A DNA stretch of 6,643 bases from an uncultured Bacteroidota bacterium (GTDB taxonomy: Bacteria > Bacteroidota > Bacteroidia > Bacteroidales > SZUA-534): contig CALCFP010000032.1 in assembly GCA_937900725.1 (NCBI GenBank), forward strand, positions 1-6,643, in the 5' to 3' direction. The notes under the pieces were generated by a model that was given only the letters and a program-made list of their open reading frames with translations, ran no database searches and was not told the DNA's origin. Made by a program: the position numbers and the translations under genes. Shown one piece after another: positions 1 to 6,160 of this stretch; position 1 is the stretch's first letter; every line of letters starts with the position of its first letter.

Positions 1-219
1 CTCATTTATCGACAATCCCGCCGAAGTGTGCTGAATCATAAGATGCAGTAGACCTTGCTCTGGTAATTCGGGAAGATTTTTTATTATTGTGCCAGTTATC
101 AAGTGGTAACCTCTGTGATAGTTCGGCAATGTGATTTGAAACTGTGTTATCATAGTCGTCAATTTTTACAAATGGTGAATATATAGAACTCACCTCTAAA
201 TTAATCTTAAATCTGAAAA
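1..219. other. Left-edge stretch with no convincing gene
   Basis: I see no supported gene here. All three forward frames close within the first 51 bases (stops at 32-34, 39-41 and 49-51), so at most a short C-terminal tail of an upstream forward gene could lie at the edge. On the minus strand an 89-codon frame stays open from 271 down to a stop at 2-4. It resembles no family I know, and every ATG it could use lies inside the downstream gene on the other strand. The stretch probably carries the leader and promoter of the gene starting at 220, but I find no good -33/-7 pair. The closest match is TAAATCTG at 208-215, which is only four bases from the start codon and has no partner upstream. Confidence 0.5.
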
Positions 220-1371
220 ATGAATCGTTTGCTTGCATTAATTCTGATAATGTTTTCTGCAAATTCATCAAAGGCCGTCAATTTGGTGTTGGATGTCGAT
301 GTGCCACAATCAGTTGACAGTTCGGCGCTATTGGCAGGAATTAATGGTTTTTGTTCCGATTTGGTAGATGAAAATTTTGATGGTGTTTGGTGCCTTCCTG
401 CCGACAAAGCGTGTTCGATGCCACAATTCGAGATTTTGTGCGATGAATTGCAGAAAGCTGTCGAAGATACCAATGTTCGCGTTTCAATTGTCGATATTGC
501 GCCTTTGACGGCTGATACTTGCCTGGTCCAACTTTCAATTGTCAATGCTGTCAGCGCCCAGTTGTTGTCGTTGTTTGAGATTGTCGCCACAAAGTTGGAA
601 GGCAGATACTTGTTTTCGTCCGTTTTGAGTAGGAATATGAAGGCTATGCAGACGGTCGGTTGTGAAGGAATAAATGTCTATTTTAACAATGATGCCGATA
701 GATTGTTGGCTGAACGTTATGTGGAAACTGCTTTGTCCTTCGACCGAAAATTTGGCGCGATTCACCCTGCCAATGCGTTTCTGTGTGAGAATGGTACCTC
801 GTTGATGCAGATGTTTCGATTGTTGGGAATTAATTACTTACGTGATGCGGTGGGCTCAAGTTGGCCAATGGTTGACTTTGAATACCCTGATGTCGCATTT
901 TATTTTTACACAAATAGATATAAAGATGAAGGTATCGATTCTCACGATTTGTTCCATTCTCGTGCATCGTTGGCCATAGAAAATGATGCCGTAAATTCTT
1001 ATATGGTTTGTGGTGGCGGTTATGTGTATGGCGGAAGTTGGGGTATGAGTTGGAACGAAATCAAGTCGAAGTTCAAGGCAAATATGAAATATGATGCCGA
1101 AACCGATTGGTTGAAACTCTATTTTGAGCGTTTCAATTTCGGTGATTCAAAAGAGAAACATTTGTTAATCACGCAGTTTGTCAATGCATTGATTATTGAG
1201 CAGGTTGAGGCGGAGCAAGGTTTTGATGCCGTGGTCAAACTTTTGTCGAGTGGCAATATGAACAAGGAACGCCAGCGTTTTTTCAATATACTTGAAAGTG
1301 TAACAGGAATAAATGAGCATAATTTCAATGCCAAGGTGTGCGAATTGATAGAAAAGTCAATGAAATTTTAG
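220..1371 (+). CDS. Exported protein resembling a degenerate gluzincin (peptidase-MA-like), function unknown
   Basis: 383 residues, starting at the ATG of 220. The N-terminus is a signal peptide: MNR, a hydrophobic stretch at about 4-12, and a likely cleavage after SKA at 17-19. There is no lipobox cysteine, so the mature protein is probably periplasmic or secreted. No catalytic domain is certain. The middle and end follow the layout I associate with Bacteroidetes gluzincin-like proteins: an INVYFNN segment near 151, a LLGINY segment near 201, HDLFH at 242-246, then GGGYVYGGSWG at 265-275 and a helical C-terminal tail. In active members the first motif is HExxH and a Glu-Gly precedes the GGS-like loop. 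Here they read HDLFH and Cys264-Gly265, so the metal site is altered or lost. Nine cysteines occur. Leucine is mostly TTG, more so than in the next gene. The TonB receptor follows 60 bases downstream in the same direction, which suggests a shared envelope role. The reading frame is certain; the family is inferred from motif spacing only. Confidence 0.8.
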   Translation: MNRLLALILIMFSANSSKAVNLVLDVDVPQSVDSSALLAGINGFCSDLVDENFDGVWCLPADKACSMPQFEILCDELQKAVEDTNVRVSIVDIAPLTADTCLVQLSIVNAVSAQLLSLFEIVATKLEGRYLFSSVLSRNMKAMQTVGCEGINVYFNNDADRLLAERYVETALSFDRKFGAIHPANAFLCENGTSLMQMFRLLGINYLRDAVGSSWPMVDFEYPDVAFYFYTNRYKDEGIDSHDLFHSRASLAIENDAVNSYMVCGGGYVYGGSWGMSWNEIKSKFKANMKYDAETDWLKLYFERFNFGDSKEKHLLITQFVNALIIEQVEAEQGFDAVVKLLSSGNMNKERQRFFNILESVTGINEHNFNAKVCELIEKSMKF

Positions 1372-1401
1372 TCAACCAACAATAAAAATGTTTCATTTCA
1401 G

Positions 1402-1434
1402 TTTGTAGGCAGTAAGGGCAATTGATTATTTTTG
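1402..1434 (+). promoter_or_regulatory. Bacteroidetes-type promoter of the TonB receptor gene
   Basis: A -33 TTTG lies at 1402-1405 and an exact -7 TATTTTTG (consensus TAnnTTTG) at 1427-1434, with 21 bases between them, within the spacing usual for the Bacteroidetes housekeeping sigma factor. Transcription would start at about 1439-1442. The last three bases of the -7 element are the TTG that would be the receptor's most upstream start codon, so if this promoter is real that TTG is not transcribed from it. Confidence 0.7.
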
Positions 1435-3894
1435 CAACTCATTAAAAAAACGTCAGTGAGAACATTGTTGTTGGCAATTTTGGTTTTGGTTACAAGTGCG
1501 ACATTTGCGCAGACTTGCATCTATGGCAAAGTAACCAACCAGTCGGGTGAGCCTCTCGAATTTGCCAACGTAGTGCTCAAGGATAATGCTGCCGGTACAG
1601 TTACTGATGTTAACGGTGTGTATCGTCTTGTTGTCCCATCTGAAAAATCAATTTATGTATCGTTTTCTGTAATAGGATACCAGACACAATGGGAAGAAGT
1701 CCATTTGTCAACGGGTCAGCAACGGAAACTTGATGTCGTTCTCAGCGCCATCTCTCAAGAATTGGGTCAGGTTACTGTTGAGGATGTTCAGGTGCGAAAA
1801 AGCACTCTTACACGGCTAAACCCTAAGGTTATGGGCGTGTTGCCTGATGCTTCCGGAAGCATAGAAAGTCTTATCAAGACTATGCCGGGTGTCGCATCAA
1901 ACAATGAGATGAGTTCACAATATTCAGTCCGTGGCGGAAGTTTCGACGAGAATCTTGTATATGTCAACGGCATTGAGGTTTACCGTCCATTCTTGGTCCG
2001 TTCGGGTGAGCAGGAAGGCTTGAGTTTCGTCAACAGCGATATGGTTTCGTCGTTACTCTTTTCGGCAGGCGGATTCGATGCCAAGTATGGCGACAAGATG
2101 TCGTCTGTGTTGGATATAAAATACAAACGACCGGTAGGTTGGGGCGGAACAGCCTCGGGAAGCCTCTTCGGCGGTTCATTGACGCTTTATGGTGATTGCT
2201 ACAATCATCGTCTTCGCCATATTTCCGGATTCAGGTACAAAACAACCAAATATCTTCTGAATTCACTCGAAACATCCGGCGATTACGATCCCAAGTTCCT
2301 CGATTTCCAGACATATATTTCGTATGATTTGACAAGAAGGATTGAATTGGGAATATTAGGCAACTGCTCTACCAACGTGTATAATTTTGAGCCACATGAT
2401 CGTCGTACCAAATTTGGTTTGTACAATCAGCCTATGGAGTTGAGAATGTTCTTCGAAGGTGGGGAGAAAGATGCATTTTACACATACACAGGAGCCTTGT
2501 CTGCCGATTTCAAGGTCAACGACGGGTTTAGCCTGAAACTTACTGCATCGGCTTTCAGTACTCACGAGAGCGAGACTTTCGATATCTTGAGCGAATATTT
2601 CATAAACGAGATCGATAATGCCGTTGGAGCAAGCAGTTATGGCGACAGCGTCAGCAATGTCGGTATTGGAGCATTTCTGAATCACGGACGTAATTTCCTT
2701 GATGCCAAAGTTTTCAGTGTAGAGCATACCGGAATGCTTAGCACAGGCAATCATTTCCTGAATTGGGGCGTTAAAGGCACACGTCAGCAGATTGATGACA
2801 ATCTCTCAGAATGGACCCGCATCGATTCGGCAGGTTATTCATTGCCTCATTCCGACACTTCGGTAAATATGAACTATCTACTGAAAGCGCGCAACAGCGT
2901 CGAATCAAACAGGATAACCGCATATGTGCAGGATGTATTCTCAATCCATTTTGATTCGTCCGACATGCACCTTACATTGGGTGTCAGAGCCAATTACTGG
3001 GACTTCAATGACGAACTTTTGGTGTCGCCACGAGCCAGCCTTTCCTACAAGCCTAATTGGAAGCGTGACATTCTATTTAAATTGTCGGCAGGATATTACT
3101 ATCAGTCACCGTTTTATAAGGAGATGCGCTTGCCCGGTGGACATATTAATCACGATATCAAGGCACAGAAATCAATCCATTTTGTTGCGGGCGACGATAT
3201 GAATTTCACTGCGTGGAATCGTCCGTTCAAGTTTATTGCCGAATTGTATTACAAGCGTATGACTGATTTGATTTCGTATCAGGTTGACAATCTGCGTACT
3301 ATTTATTCGGGCCAGAATGATGCCGATGGATATGCTGTAGGCCTCGATATGAAGGTCAACGGTGAGTTTGTCAAAGGAGTCGATTCGTGGTTCAGCCTTT
3401 CGCTTATGCAGACCGAGGAGGATATCCGCAACGATGTTTGGGTCAAGACCGATGCCGATGGAAACCAGTATGAGACACATCCAGGCTACATTCCTCGTCC
3501 AACCGACCAGCGTCTGAATATCAGTATGTTTTTTCAGGATTATTTCCCTGGCAACCCAGATTATAAGGTGCACTTGCAAATCAACTTTGGCTCAAAGTTG
3601 CCGTTCGGACCGCCAAACTCGCCAAGATATATGGCTACTGGCCGTATGCAGTCGTATCAGCGTGTCGATTTGGGATTTTCCAAGAGTCTGAAAAACAGTT
3701 CCAAGACATATACTAAAAGCAGTCTGTTCTATTATGTGAAGGAAGCGTGGATTTGTGCTGAAATACTGAACGTCATCGACCGCCAGAACGTCGCTTCATA
3801 CGAGTGGGTGACAGATTTTAACAACCGTCAGTATGCAGTAGAGAACTCGTTGACAGGCCGTAGGTTCAATGTGAAACTGTCAATTAACTTTTAG
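1432..3894 (+). CDS. TonB-dependent outer-membrane receptor with carboxypeptidase-regulatory-like N-terminal domain
   Basis: Energy-dependent outer-membrane receptor powered by TonB-ExbBD; the ligand is unknown. Numbered from the TTG at 1432 it has 820 residues. A signal peptide ends near SATFA at 22-26. A carboxypeptidase-regulatory-like beta-sandwich follows at about 29-105 (GKVTNQSGEPLEFANV, then a TDVNGVYRL core). The plug lies at about 137-230, with SVRGGSFDENLVYVNG at 165-180 and AGGFDAKYGDKMSSVLDI at 212-229. The remainder is beta-barrel, ending RRFNVKLSINF with the terminal aromatic typical of outer-membrane proteins. Length is normal and the frame is intact. No SusD-like gene is next to it, so this is not a standard polysaccharide-utilisation pair. 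The start is uncertain. TTG 1432 lies within a -7 element. The in-frame GTG at 1456 would give a short signal peptide, and the ATT at 1441 would give the more typical MKKTSVR start. The 1432 boundary is the outer limit. Family call is firm; substrate is unknown. Confidence 0.93.
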   Translation: MQLIKKTSVRTLLLAILVLVTSATFAQTCIYGKVTNQSGEPLEFANVVLKDNAAGTVTDVNGVYRLVVPSEKSIYVSFSVIGYQTQWEEVHLSTGQQRKLDVVLSAISQELGQVTVEDVQVRKSTLTRLNPKVMGVLPDASGSIESLIKTMPGVASNNEMSSQYSVRGGSFDENLVYVNGIEVYRPFLVRSGEQEGLSFVNSDMVSSLLFSAGGFDAKYGDKMSSVLDIKYKRPVGWGGTASGSLFGGSLTLYGDCYNHRLRHISGFRYKTTKYLLNSLETSGDYDPKFLDFQTYISYDLTRRIELGILGNCSTNVYNFEPHDRRTKFGLYNQPMELRMFFEGGEKDAFYTYTGALSADFKVNDGFSLKLTASAFSTHESETFDILSEYFINEIDNAVGASSYGDSVSNVGIGAFLNHGRNFLDAKVFSVEHTGMLSTGNHFLNWGVKGTRQQIDDNLSEWTRIDSAGYSLPHSDTSVNMNYLLKARNSVESNRITAYVQDVFSIHFDSSDMHLTLGVRANYWDFNDELLVSPRASLSYKPNWKRDILFKLSAGYYYQSPFYKEMRLPGGHINHDIKAQKSIHFVAGDDMNFTAWNRPFKFIAELYYKRMTDLISYQVDNLRTIYSGQNDADGYAVGLDMKVNGEFVKGVDSWFSLSLMQTEEDIRNDVWVKTDADGNQYETHPGYIPRPTDQRLNISMFFQDYFPGNPDYKVHLQINFGSKLPFGPPNSPRYMATGRMQSYQRVDLGFSKSLKNSSKTYTKSSLFYYVKEAWICAEILNVIDRQNVASYEWVTDFNNRQYAVENSLTGRRFNVKLSINF

Positions 3895-3914
3895 TCGCAC
3901 GTTGTTTGCGACTA
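3892..3914. terminator. Short palindrome between convergent genes, possible two-way terminator
   Basis: TAGTCGCA at 3892-3899 pairs perfectly with TGCGACTA at 3907-3914 around a 7-base loop, giving an 8-bp stem. The left arm begins with the receptor's TAG stop, and the right arm ends with the TAG stop of the minus-strand HXXEE gene. There is no long T run on either side, so it is not a textbook intrinsic terminator. Its place between two converging genes only 17 bases apart makes a transcript-end role plausible for both. Confidence 0.45.
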
Positions 3915-4406
3915 TAGCACTCGAATCAACTTTTGTGCAAAAAGCAGGTTTGTTCCTACAACCGCAAGTCCGATAATGCTGTAAACCACCATTTGTGCTA
4001 TTTCTGCATCTATTATTGACATCGTTTCTGCCAGTATGTAAATGCTGATTGGTAGGCATATTATGCTTGTAATCAGGCACGGAACGTATTTCCGCAAAAC
4101 AATGCTTTGGCCTATGTGGATTACCAGATGTATTGTGTATGCCATAAATGTTCCCCACCAGAAACACCATAGCCAAGTCTTGTCGAGTGACAGCGCGCAT
4201 CCGCATATCGCAAGGCAAAGCAGAAACTCCTCAAGTACGGCAAGTGCCATGCCTTCAGTATTGTAACCTGCAAATTTGCCCGCAATTTTCGGAAAGCGTT
4301 TTTGAATAATGTCGAGGTTCTTGCCAATCCACCATTTCAGGCCTATCAACTCTTCCAAGTCGTGAACCATAAATAAGATAGGGAATAGCCATACATATTT
4401 TGCCAT
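3912..4406 (-). CDS. HXXEE-family integral membrane protein, function unknown
   Basis: 164 residues. The hallmark of the HXXEE domain family is near the start: HDLEE at 15-19 after a hydrophobic segment (VWLFPILFMV, 5-14). Further conserved-looking polar residues sit in or near membrane segments: Glu59-Glu60 in LAVLEEFLL and His93/His97 in TIHLVIH. About four or five hydrophobic segments are visible (roughly 5-14, 52-72, 78-100, 108-126 and 137-157). Paired His and Glu residues within membrane helices could form a metal site, but that is inference and the family has no established activity that I know of. The ATG at 4404-4406 lies two bases after the stop of the upstream Gate-domain gene, so the two are almost certainly co-transcribed and translationally linked. 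The gene ends in the palindrome shared with the convergent receptor gene. Confidence 0.85.
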   Translation of the reverse strand: MAKYVWLFPILFMVHDLEELIGLKWWIGKNLDIIQKRFPKIAGKFAGYNTEGMALAVLEEFLLCLAICGCALSLDKTWLWCFWWGTFMAYTIHLVIHIGQSIVLRKYVPCLITSIICLPISIYILAETMSIIDAEIAQMVVYSIIGLAVVGTNLLFAQKLIRVL

Positions 4407-4408
4407 AA

Positions 4409-5401
4409 TTACGAAATTTGTTGGGTGGCACGTCTTTGCATATCCTTTGTCATAAACAGTTTTGAAAAGCGTTCAATAGGAATATTATTGGTGCATTTGA
4501 CAAACACGAATGTTATTGTGCAGGCGAAAATGAACCTGAACAGCACCACGCCAGTCCAGTGACCGCCCATTGAAAGCATCAGTATCGTGTCCTCTATTAT
4601 GCTGTGAAACAGCCCCATCAGAGTCATTGAGTAGAAGATGCCTTTTATGTCGATGTCCTTTTGCTTGCTTTCCTCAATCAGCAGTCCGCCACCATAAGCA
4701 ATGCCCAAAGTGAGTCCGATGATGGTTATAGGAAGCACTTTCTTGCTAATTCCCAGCCATTTGAGTGTCGGTTCCATAACCTTGTTCACTATCTTTATTA
4801 GTCCAGTTACATCAAGCAGATGCAAGAAGATTACAAGTGTGAATATTACGCAAGTTATTACTCCATAGTTCTTTATCTCGTTTATTGCCCAGGCGCCCCA
4901 CGATGTCTGCGATGTGGTAAGGAATGGCGATATGGTGGCATCCTCTTGCAATGCGCCGATAGCGTTGTAAATCCTCGACATACTCATTCCAAGTACTATT
5001 GCAAATCCAAATCGTATGGAGGTCATCACCCAGCCTTTGATTCCCGTCTTTTGCGAGATGGTGATTTCGATTGGGAAAGTATGTGCCACCAGCATCATTG
5101 TAAACAAAGTTGTCATTTGCGCCACTGTCATAGGCTCCATTGAAGGATAGATGCTGAATAGCGTGAGGAATCCGCCGTAGATGCTAACAACCATTGTCGT
5201 GAGCCATACTATCGCGGTTTCGGCGGGCAACCCTACAATGCCCATTATCGGTTCAAGAAAATCGCATATATACGACAAGAGCCCCCATTGCTGAATGAAC
5301 CGAATCAGAATGGATACGGGAATCATAAACTTGAAGAGCGTGATGCACGAGTTCTTGCCCCTATGCCATACGTAATTGAAAAAATCTTGCAGTTGCGACA
5401 T
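4409..5401 (-). CDS. Nucleoside-recognition (Gate) domain membrane protein
   Basis: 330 residues with many hydrophobic segments, first gene of a minus-strand pair. It resembles the nucleoside-recognition/Gate proteins, a group that includes SpmA/SpmB-like and nucleoside-transporter-related proteins. A transport role across the inner membrane is likely, but no substrate can be assigned. The protein is two similar halves. LEPIMGIVGLPAETAI (49-64), SIYGGFL (73-79) and HTFPIEITI (107-115) recur as MEPTLKWLGIS (209-219), IAYGGGLLIEE (234-244) and HSIIEDTI (266-273). The two halves are joined by a polar stretch at about 150-178. A tail rich in charged residues (ERFSKLFMTKDMQRR, 310-324) ends the protein. 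The ATG at 5399-5401 has a TAnnTTTG element 17 bases upstream, giving a very short leader. The HXXEE gene follows after two bases. The fold call is good; the substrate is unknown. Confidence 0.87.
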   Translation of the reverse strand: MSQLQDFFNYVWHRGKNSCITLFKFMIPVSILIRFIQQWGLLSYICDFLEPIMGIVGLPAETAIVWLTTMVVSIYGGFLTLFSIYPSMEPMTVAQMTTLFTMMLVAHTFPIEITISQKTGIKGWVMTSIRFGFAIVLGMSMSRIYNAIGALQEDATISPFLTTSQTSWGAWAINEIKNYGVITCVIFTLVIFLHLLDVTGLIKIVNKVMEPTLKWLGISKKVLPITIIGLTLGIAYGGGLLIEESKQKDIDIKGIFYSMTLMGLFHSIIEDTILMLSMGGHWTGVVLFRFIFACTITFVFVKCTNNIPIERFSKLFMTKDMQRRATQQIS

Positions 5402-5418
5402 CGCTTATATTTTGTTCG

Positions 5419-5426
5419 CAAAATTA
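5419..5426 (-). promoter_or_regulatory. -7 element of the minus-strand membrane operon
   Basis: Read on the minus strand the bases are TAATTTTG, an exact match to TAnnTTTG. Transcription would begin about 5-7 bases further on, near 5413, leaving a leader of roughly a dozen bases before the ATG at 5401. No TTTG lies 19-21 bases upstream, so the -33 half is missing or strongly diverged. Confidence 0.55.
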
Positions 5427-5672
5427 GCAACCTTCGTCATATTGTATTCTATCGTAGTTTACGATTTGAGAAAAGGTTCAAAAGATGTTTGTTTGCGTAT
5501 TCCGGTTTGTGGCGAAAGTTTTTTTTTCTTTTTTTTTATGTGCTAATTTGTTTATATAAAATAATTTATAAGATATAATTCTTTGTGAGTTTTTGTTTGT
5601 GATGAATTTTTATTAATGCATTGAAACATATTGCATCAATTATCGTAGTACCACGCAGAAATTAGAGTTAGT
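5427..5672. other. AT-rich divergent intergenic region with T9-C-T9 tract
   Basis: This separates the minus-strand membrane operon from the forward four-cysteine gene, and no supported gene lies in it. It holds a T9-C-T9 tract at 5519-5537, then a very AT-rich part at about 5541-5580. It should contain the promoter for the gene at 5673, but I find no -33/-7 pair. The nearest thing is TAATTTG at 5544-5550, which is one base short of the TAnnTTTG spacing. Homopolymer tracts of this type often bend DNA or exclude other proteins; any such role here is inference. Confidence 0.5.
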
Positions 5673-5909
5673 ATGGAAAACGATGTATGTAAAGGATTGG
5701 AAAAATGCCCAATTTTCGTAAAGGGCGTCCTGGTCAACGACTATACAGGGGTAGCGTATAGAAATATGTATTGTCTGGTTCCAGGAAAATTTCAGGAATG
5801 CAAAAGATATTTGGCGTCGAAGGCGACAGGAAAACCAGTTCCGGAGTCGGTGATGCCAAATTCCAAAAAGAGTGTTGAGGAAATAATTGAAATGATTAAT
5901 TCAAAGTAA
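5673..5909 (+). CDS. Small four-cysteine protein, function unknown
   Basis: 78 residues, soluble, with no signal peptide or membrane segment. Cysteines at 6, 12, 34 and 43 are arranged C-x5-C-x21-C-x8-C. Their contexts are KCPIF (11-15), YCLVPGKF (33-40) and ECKRYL (42-47). A TGKPVP segment (52-57), PNS (62-64) and a short C-terminal helix (VEEIIEMI, 68-75) follow. The pattern of a CP-x-F near the start, a central YC and a later C-x-RY recalls small proteins of anaerobes that I have seen without an assigned function. Four spaced cysteines suggest a zinc or iron-sulfur site, but the sequence cannot decide which. The gene stands alone: membrane operon diverging on the left, strong terminator 25 bases after its stop. 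Cysteine spacing and a clean start and stop make a real gene likely. Confidence 0.78.
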   Translation: MENDVCKGLEKCPIFVKGVLVNDYTGVAYRNMYCLVPGKFQECKRYLASKATGKPVPESVMPNSKKSVEEIIEMINSK

Positions 5910-5933
5910 TTTACTTGATGCTCTAATAACATT

Positions 5934-5968
5934 AAAGGGACAATTCGTTACGGATTGTTCCTTTTTTT
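5934..5968 (+). terminator. Strong intrinsic terminator after the four-cysteine gene
   Basis: AAGGGACAATTCG at 5935-5947 pairs with CGGATTGTTCCTT at 5951-5963 around a TTA loop. All 13 positions pair, two of them as G-U. A5934 and T5964 can add one more pair. The right arm runs straight into a T tract ending at 5968. It separates the 78-residue gene from the tRNA-gltX unit. Confidence 0.9.
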
Positions 5969-5990
5969 GTTTGGAAAAAATTATAGAACT

Positions 5991-6021
5991 ATTGCACGGA
6001 AACAAATTTTGCCTACTTTTG
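5991..6021 (+). promoter_or_regulatory. Promoter of tRNA-Glu, possibly also gltX
   Basis: The -7 element TACTTTTG at 6014-6021 fits TAnnTTTG exactly. ATTG at 5991-5994 is a one-mismatch -33 with a 19-base spacer. Transcription would start at about 6026-6029, leaving a leader of about 11-14 bases before the tRNA's first base at 6040. This is the only good promoter seen upstream of gltX. Confidence 0.7.
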
Positions 6022-6039
6022 TGCCCGTTAAAACTGTTT

Positions 6040-6111
6040 GGTCGATTCGTCTAACGGTTAGGACGAGAGATTCTCAATCTCTAAATAGGAGTTCGATTCT
6101 CCTATCGACTA
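6040..6111 (+). tRNA. tRNA-Glu, anticodon CUC
   Basis: A full cloverleaf folds. The acceptor arms are GGTCGAT (6040-6046) and ATCGACT (6104-6110). The D stem is GTC/GAC (6049-6051, 6062-6064). The anticodon stem is AGAGA/TCTCT (6066-6070, 6078-6082) around loop TTCTCAA. The T stem is AGGAG/CTCCT around loop TTCGATT (6092-6098). The anticodon at 6073-6075 is CTC, which reads the glutamate codon GAG. The short four-base variable loop and the TC-GTCTAACGG D-arm sequence fit tRNA-Glu. The first acceptor pair is a G-U wobble, the discriminator is A, and CCA is not encoded (CTA follows). It lies 49 bases before gltX, whose product charges it. Confidence 0.93.
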
Positions 6112-6113
6112 CT

Positions 6114-6140
6114 AAAGGTGCGGAAATGGCACCTTTTTTT
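6114..6140 (+). terminator. Terminator-like hairpin between tRNA-Glu and gltX
   Basis: AAAGGTGC at 6114-6121 pairs perfectly with GCACCTTT at 6129-6136 around a 7-base loop, and T continues to 6140. This has the form of an intrinsic terminator and begins only two bases after the tRNA discriminator base. It ends 20 bases before the gltX ATG, so any transcript from the tRNA promoter must read through it to express gltX. Confidence 0.8.
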
Positions 6141-6160
6141 GTTTAAGAAAATTTATCGTT

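Noticed and set aside
208..215. TAAATCTG as a -7 element for the first gene
   Set aside because: It lies only four bases before the ATG, has a mismatch in the TTTG half, and no TTTG is found 19-21 bases upstream.
2..271. 89-residue open frame on the minus strand at the left edge
   Set aside because: It has no recognisable family, all its ATGs lie within the opposite-strand gene starting at 220, and there is no promoter. I treat it as chance, though most of it covers otherwise empty DNA, so it is not fully excluded.
5407..5414. Forward-strand ATATTTTG as a promoter element
   Set aside because: The TA to TTTG spacing is off by one, there is no -33 partner, and no forward gene starts nearby.
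5544..5550. TAATTTG as the -7 of the four-cysteine gene
   Set aside because: The spacing is one base short of TAnnTTTG and it lies more than 120 bases from the ATG; no convincing -33 was found.
5288..5578. 96-residue forward open frame across the operon start and spacer
   Set aside because: It is the opposite strand of a real gene for its first third, then runs into low-complexity T-rich DNA; the translation has no domain-like features.
5612..5644. Imperfect inverted repeat around TTAATGCA ... TGCATCAATTA
   Set aside because: The match is broken by a three-base insertion and lies in AT-rich DNA where such matches are expected by chance.
5955..6145. Shared CCTTTTTTTGTTT in both right-hand terminators as a repeat element
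   Set aside because: The match is limited to the T tract and its flanks; the stems differ, so it is ordinary terminator likeness rather than a repeat.
5955..6146. 63-residue forward open frame over the terminator and tRNA
   Set aside because: It spans the terminator, promoter, tRNA-Glu and second hairpin, so it cannot be a sensible protein gene.
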